Positions 13,571 through 16,275 of a stretch of DNA of 16,275 bases are shown here, in pieces. This stretch comes from Spirochaetaceae bacterium. Lineage in GTDB: Bacteria > Spirochaetota > Spirochaetia > Treponematales > Breznakiellaceae. The DNA lies in assembly GCA_031268255.1 (NCBI GenBank), contig JAIRXO010000029.1, positions 1 to 16,275 on the forward strand, in the 5' to 3' direction. The notes below the pieces were generated by a model, which was given only the letters and a program-made list of their open reading frames with translations, had not been told where the DNA came from and did not search any database. Both the position numbers and the translations under genes were made by a program. Each line of letters opens with the position of its first letter. The stretch's first letter is position 1.

Positions 13571-15226
13571 ATGAAAGCCCCCGCCCTCCGGCCCTACGCC
13601 CTTGTTCCGGCCCTTCCGCCCATTCTGGCCCTGCTCTTTGTTTTTCTGCTTCCCTATGCCGCCGCCCTGGGCAGGGCCCTCGCCGGGGGAGGGGGCGCTT
13701 TTATCGCCGGACTCTGTACCGATACCCGTATACAGAGGGTCATACTCTTTACGGTAAAGCAGGCGTTTTTAAGCACCCTCGTCGCCCTTGCCCTGGGGCT
13801 TCCCGGCGCCATTATCATGGCCGCTCCGGGAAGGGGGCGGGCCGTCCTGAGAACCCTGACGGCGCTTCCCTTTGCCATGCCTTCGATACTGGTTGTCCTC
13901 GGATTTGTGCTTTTCTTCGGCAACGCCGGCTGGATAAACCGCATCCTGGCCCTCATAAGCGGAAAACCCCAGGGGCCCTTCCGTATACTCTACCGGCCTC
14001 TGGCGGTCATACTGGCCCACGGCTTTTATAACTTTCCCCTGGTTATACGCCTTGCCGGGGACAGCATGACCAGGGCGAGGAGGGCCTTTCTGCCCCCGGC
14101 CTCCAGCCTCGGCGCCACTCCCCTTCTCGCGGCCCTGACCGTACTCCTCCCCCTCAGCCTGCCGTCACTATGCGCCGCCGCCCTGCTTGCCTTTCTCTAC
14201 AGTTTTACCAGTTTCGCGGTGGTGCTTGTCCTCGGCGGCGGCCCCGGCGCAAGTACCCTGGCTGTGGAAATATACCGCTATGCCCGGATAAGCCTGGAAT
14301 TCGACAAGGCGGGGATTCTCGCGTTAAGCGAAACCATCATCGCCGCCCTGGTATTCTGCCTCTACCTTTTGTGCGCGAAGAAGGCCCGGCAGGTTGAATA
14401 CGGAGACGCAAGTCCCGGCGCGGAGGAAAAAAGCCGCTTCAGGCTGCCTGTTCTCGTGTACGGGATACTGATGTTTCTTGTCGTCATAGGCCCCCTCTTT
14501 TCCATACCCCTTGAATCGCTGCTCTACCGTTCTTCCCGGACCGCCTTCCCCCTTCTGTCCCCGCGCTACTGGCTGAATCTGGGCGGGACCATGGTGGCTG
14601 CCTGGGGGCGTTCCATGATCCTGGCCCTGGGTTCCGCCACCCTGGCTACCTTCCTTGCCCTCTCCGCCGCCTTTGCCCTCAGGGAAAGCAACAGAAACTC
14701 CGTACACGGGAGAAAAAGCAGGGCGGGACTTGCCATCAGGGCGCTTCTGATTTCGCCCCTGGCCTCTTCGGGGGTGGTGCTGGCCCTGGGCTGGACCAGC
14801 CTTTACGGAAGGGGCGCCCGATCCCTGGCCGCGGCCCTCCTCATACACAGCGTTACCGCCCTGCCCTTTGCCTTTAGTTCCCTTGAGGCGGGTCTTGCTT
14901 CGCTGCCTGAAAATATCATGAACGCCGCGGAGGCTTACGGGGCCGGGCCGGGAAAGAGCCTTTTTACCGTGGCCCTGCCCGTATCGCTGGGCCACATACG
15001 TTCAGCCTGGGGGTTTTCGGCTGCCCTGAGCCTCGGCGAACTCAACGCCCTCCTCATGCTGGGCATAAAAGATTTTGAAACCCTCCCCCTCTTTATCTAC
15101 CGGGCCGCCGGCGCCTATCGCTACGGCATCGCCTGCGCCGGAGGAACCGTACTCATCGCAAGCTGCTTTGCCGCCCTCCTGCTCTCGGAGGCCGGCGCTT
15201 CCAAACGGAGAAATCATGGCTCTTGA
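13571..15226 (+). CDS. thiP: Thiamine ABC transporter permease ThiP (fused double permease)
   Basis: The 551-residue protein holds two tandem permease halves with about twelve hydrophobic helices, as in ThiP and the related iron permease FbpB, so a single chain forms the whole channel. Each half carries an ATPase-coupling loop: SLGATPLLAALTVLLPLSLP (about 178-197) in the first and NAAEAYGAGPGKSLFTVALP in the second. The second keeps the EAA...G consensus better than the first. A charged cytoplasmic linker (about 270-295) joins the halves. It lies 10 nt after thiB and overlaps thiQ by 11 nt, so all three are cotranscribed under the riboswitch. The thiamine assignment comes from the operon. From sequence alone it could be an iron(III)-type permease. 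Confidence 0.93.
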   Translation: MKAPALRPYALVPALPPILALLFVFLLPYAAALGRALAGGGGAFIAGLCTDTRIQRVILFTVKQAFLSTLVALALGLPGAIIMAAPGRGRAVLRTLTALPFAMPSILVVLGFVLFFGNAGWINRILALISGKPQGPFRILYRPLAVILAHGFYNFPLVIRLAGDSMTRARRAFLPPASSLGATPLLAALTVLLPLSLPSLCAAALLAFLYSFTSFAVVLVLGGGPGASTLAVEIYRYARISLEFDKAGILALSETIIAALVFCLYLLCAKKARQVEYGDASPGAEEKSRFRLPVLVYGILMFLVVIGPLFSIPLESLLYRSSRTAFPLLSPRYWLNLGGTMVAAWGRSMILALGSATLATFLALSAAFALRESNRNSVHGRKSRAGLAIRALLISPLASSGVVLALGWTSLYGRGARSLAAALLIHSVTALPFAFSSLEAGLASLPENIMNAAEAYGAGPGKSLFTVALPVSLGHIRSAWGFSAALSLGELNALLMLGIKDFETLPLFIYRAAGAYRYGIACAGGTVLIASCFAALLLSEAGASKRRNHGS

Positions 15227-16275
15227 AATCCGCGGTCTTGAAAAACGCTACGGCGATTTTGCCCTTTCCCTCGACCTCAGTGTATCCGGCGGGGAAACCC
15301 TCATACTCGCCGGGCCTTCGGGCTGCGGCAAAACAACGGCCCTCAACCTCATAGCGGGCCTTGCCGGGGCGGATCGGGGCAGCGTCATTGCCGGAGGCAG
15401 GGAACTTTCGGCCCTGCCCGCGTGGAAGCGGAACATAGCCGTGGTATTCCAGGACCTGGCCCTCTTCCCCCATCTGGACGCCGGGGACAATGTAGGCTAC
15501 GGGCTCTTTATCCGGGGTGTCAGGAAGAAGGAAAGGCGGCGCGTAGCCGAAGAAAAACTTGCCCTGGTGAGGCTCCCCGGTTTCGCGAGGCGGCCCATAG
15601 CCACGCTTTCGGGAGGGGAAAGGCAGCGGGTCGCCATTGCCAGGGCCCTTGCCATGGAACCGGCGGCCCTGCTTCTTGACGAACCCTTTTCGAGCCTTGA
15701 CGGTCCGCTCAGGCGCGAATTACGGGAAGAATTCCTCGGCATACGAAAGGGTTCGCCCTTTCCCTGCGTGTTTGTTACCCACGACAGGGAAGAGGCCGCC
15801 ATGCTCGGCGACCGCATAGCCCTCATGGACAGGGGCCGCATTGTCGAAACAGGCAGGGCGCGTAAACTCTTTCTCGAACCTGAACATGAATTTACCGCCC
15901 GCTTCTTCGGGTTCGGCCAGGTCCTCCCCTGTACGCTCAGGGAAGAAAGGGAGGACGCCAGCCTTGCCGATACCGCCCTTGGCCCCCTTGTCATCAGGGG
16001 AAAAGCCGTTTGCGGAAAAAACGGCCGGGCCCTGTTTTTTGTTCCCCGCGACGGGATACGCGCGGCCGGGCAGACCTCAAGACGCGGCGCAAAAAGGATT
16101 ACGGCGCTTTACCTGCGCTCTGTTTTTGAGGGAAACAGAATGATACTGATCACCGAACTTGAAGGCGGCGTTGAATTTCCCGTTGAGGAAAAAGAGAGAA
16201 TCCCCCTGCCCCTGCCGGGCGAAACAATAGTTCTGGAACTTGACGAGAGCACCTTAAAATTCCTCATCCCCGGAG
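15216..16275 (+). CDS. thiQ: Thiamine ABC transporter ATPase ThiQ (partial, runs off the window)
   Basis: The frame is open from the ATG at 15216 to the window edge (353 complete codons, no stop), so the 3' end is missing. All ATPase motifs are present: Walker A GPSGCGKTT (33-41), Q-loop Gln79 in VVFQDLALFPHL, signature LSGGERQR (131-138), Walker B ALLLDEP (151-157), D-loop SSLD (159-162), and switch His189. It powers ThiP by ATP hydrolysis on the cytoplasmic side. E. coli ThiQ ends near residue 232; this protein continues for at least 120 more residues (236-353), beta-rich and with the look of the TOBE-type regulatory domain of FbpC, PotA and MalK. The start overlaps thiP by 11 nt. A weak ggag precedes it. 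Confidence 0.93.
   Translation, partial: MALEIRGLEKRYGDFALSLDLSVSGGETLILAGPSGCGKTTALNLIAGLAGADRGSVIAGGRELSALPAWKRNIAVVFQDLALFPHLDAGDNVGYGLFIRGVRKKERRRVAEEKLALVRLPGFARRPIATLSGGERQRVAIARALAMEPAALLLDEPFSSLDGPLRRELREEFLGIRKGSPFPCVFVTHDREEAAMLGDRIALMDRGRIVETGRARKLFLEPEHEFTARFFGFGQVLPCTLREEREDASLADTALGPLVIRGKAVCGKNGRALFFVPRDGIRAAGQTSRRGAKRITALYLRSVFEGNRMILITELEGGVEFPVEEKERIPLPLPGETIVLELDESTLKFLIPG

Noticed and set aside
14324..14995. 223-codon minus-strand frame opposite thiP
   Set aside because: Glycine/glutamine/arginine-rich antisense shadow of a membrane protein gene.

Overview
The window looks like ordinary chromosome from a Gram-negative-type bacterium of about 55% GC, most likely a spirochaete of the Treponema group, possibly one of the GC-richer gut treponemes. 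This assignment rests on recognising the protein set (riboswitch-controlled thiBPQ with a lipoprotein ThiB, lineage-restricted TPR and membrane proteins beside conserved RNA methyltransferases). No rRNA or marker gene here proves it. I see no tRNA, rRNA, CRISPR array, prophage or insertion sequence.

Layout. Positions 1-335 hold no gene but contain several hairpins and one copy (208-283) of a dispersed repeat. ffh, the protein subunit of the signal recognition particle, runs leftward at 336-1697. Diverging from it, 1791-6994 is a tight rightward cluster: two membrane proteins whose topology and C-terminal motif resemble the LptF/LptG permease family, the second with a TPR-like insertion; a DjlA-like membrane J-protein; a TrmH/SpoU-type rRNA 2'-O-methyltransferase; and an unknown soluble protein. 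Three successive junctions overlap by exactly 8 nt. Positions 6995-7379 are a second structured gap holding the other copy of the repeat, in inverted orientation (7000-7074), followed by a dense run of near-perfect hairpins.

Positions 7380-8356 encode a small unknown protein and RsmD (16S rRNA m2G966 methyltransferase). An AT-rich promoter region (8357-8460) with two tandem sigma70-like promoters and an 8-bp direct repeat then drives a small helical protein, a roughly ten-repeat TPR protein and RlmN (23S rRNA m2A2503 methyltransferase). A lipoprotein with two MBG/Ig-like repeats (leftward) and a Uma2/DUF820-type PD-(D/E)XK protein (rightward) are transcribed divergently from 11639-11736.

The right end is a thiamine uptake operon: a sigma70-like promoter, two leader hairpins, a clear TPP riboswitch, then thiB (binding lipoprotein), thiP (double-length permease) and thiQ (ATPase, cut by the window edge, with an unusual C-terminal extension). 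Together they should bind, import and energise uptake of thiamine or its phosphates, switched off when TPP is plentiful.

The most interesting items are the inverted dispersed repeat with its hairpin tail, the LptF/G-like gene with a TPR insertion, the possible leaderless starts at three genes, the repeat-flanked promoter at 8423-8450, and a possible alternative pairing that could act as the expression platform of the TPP riboswitch.
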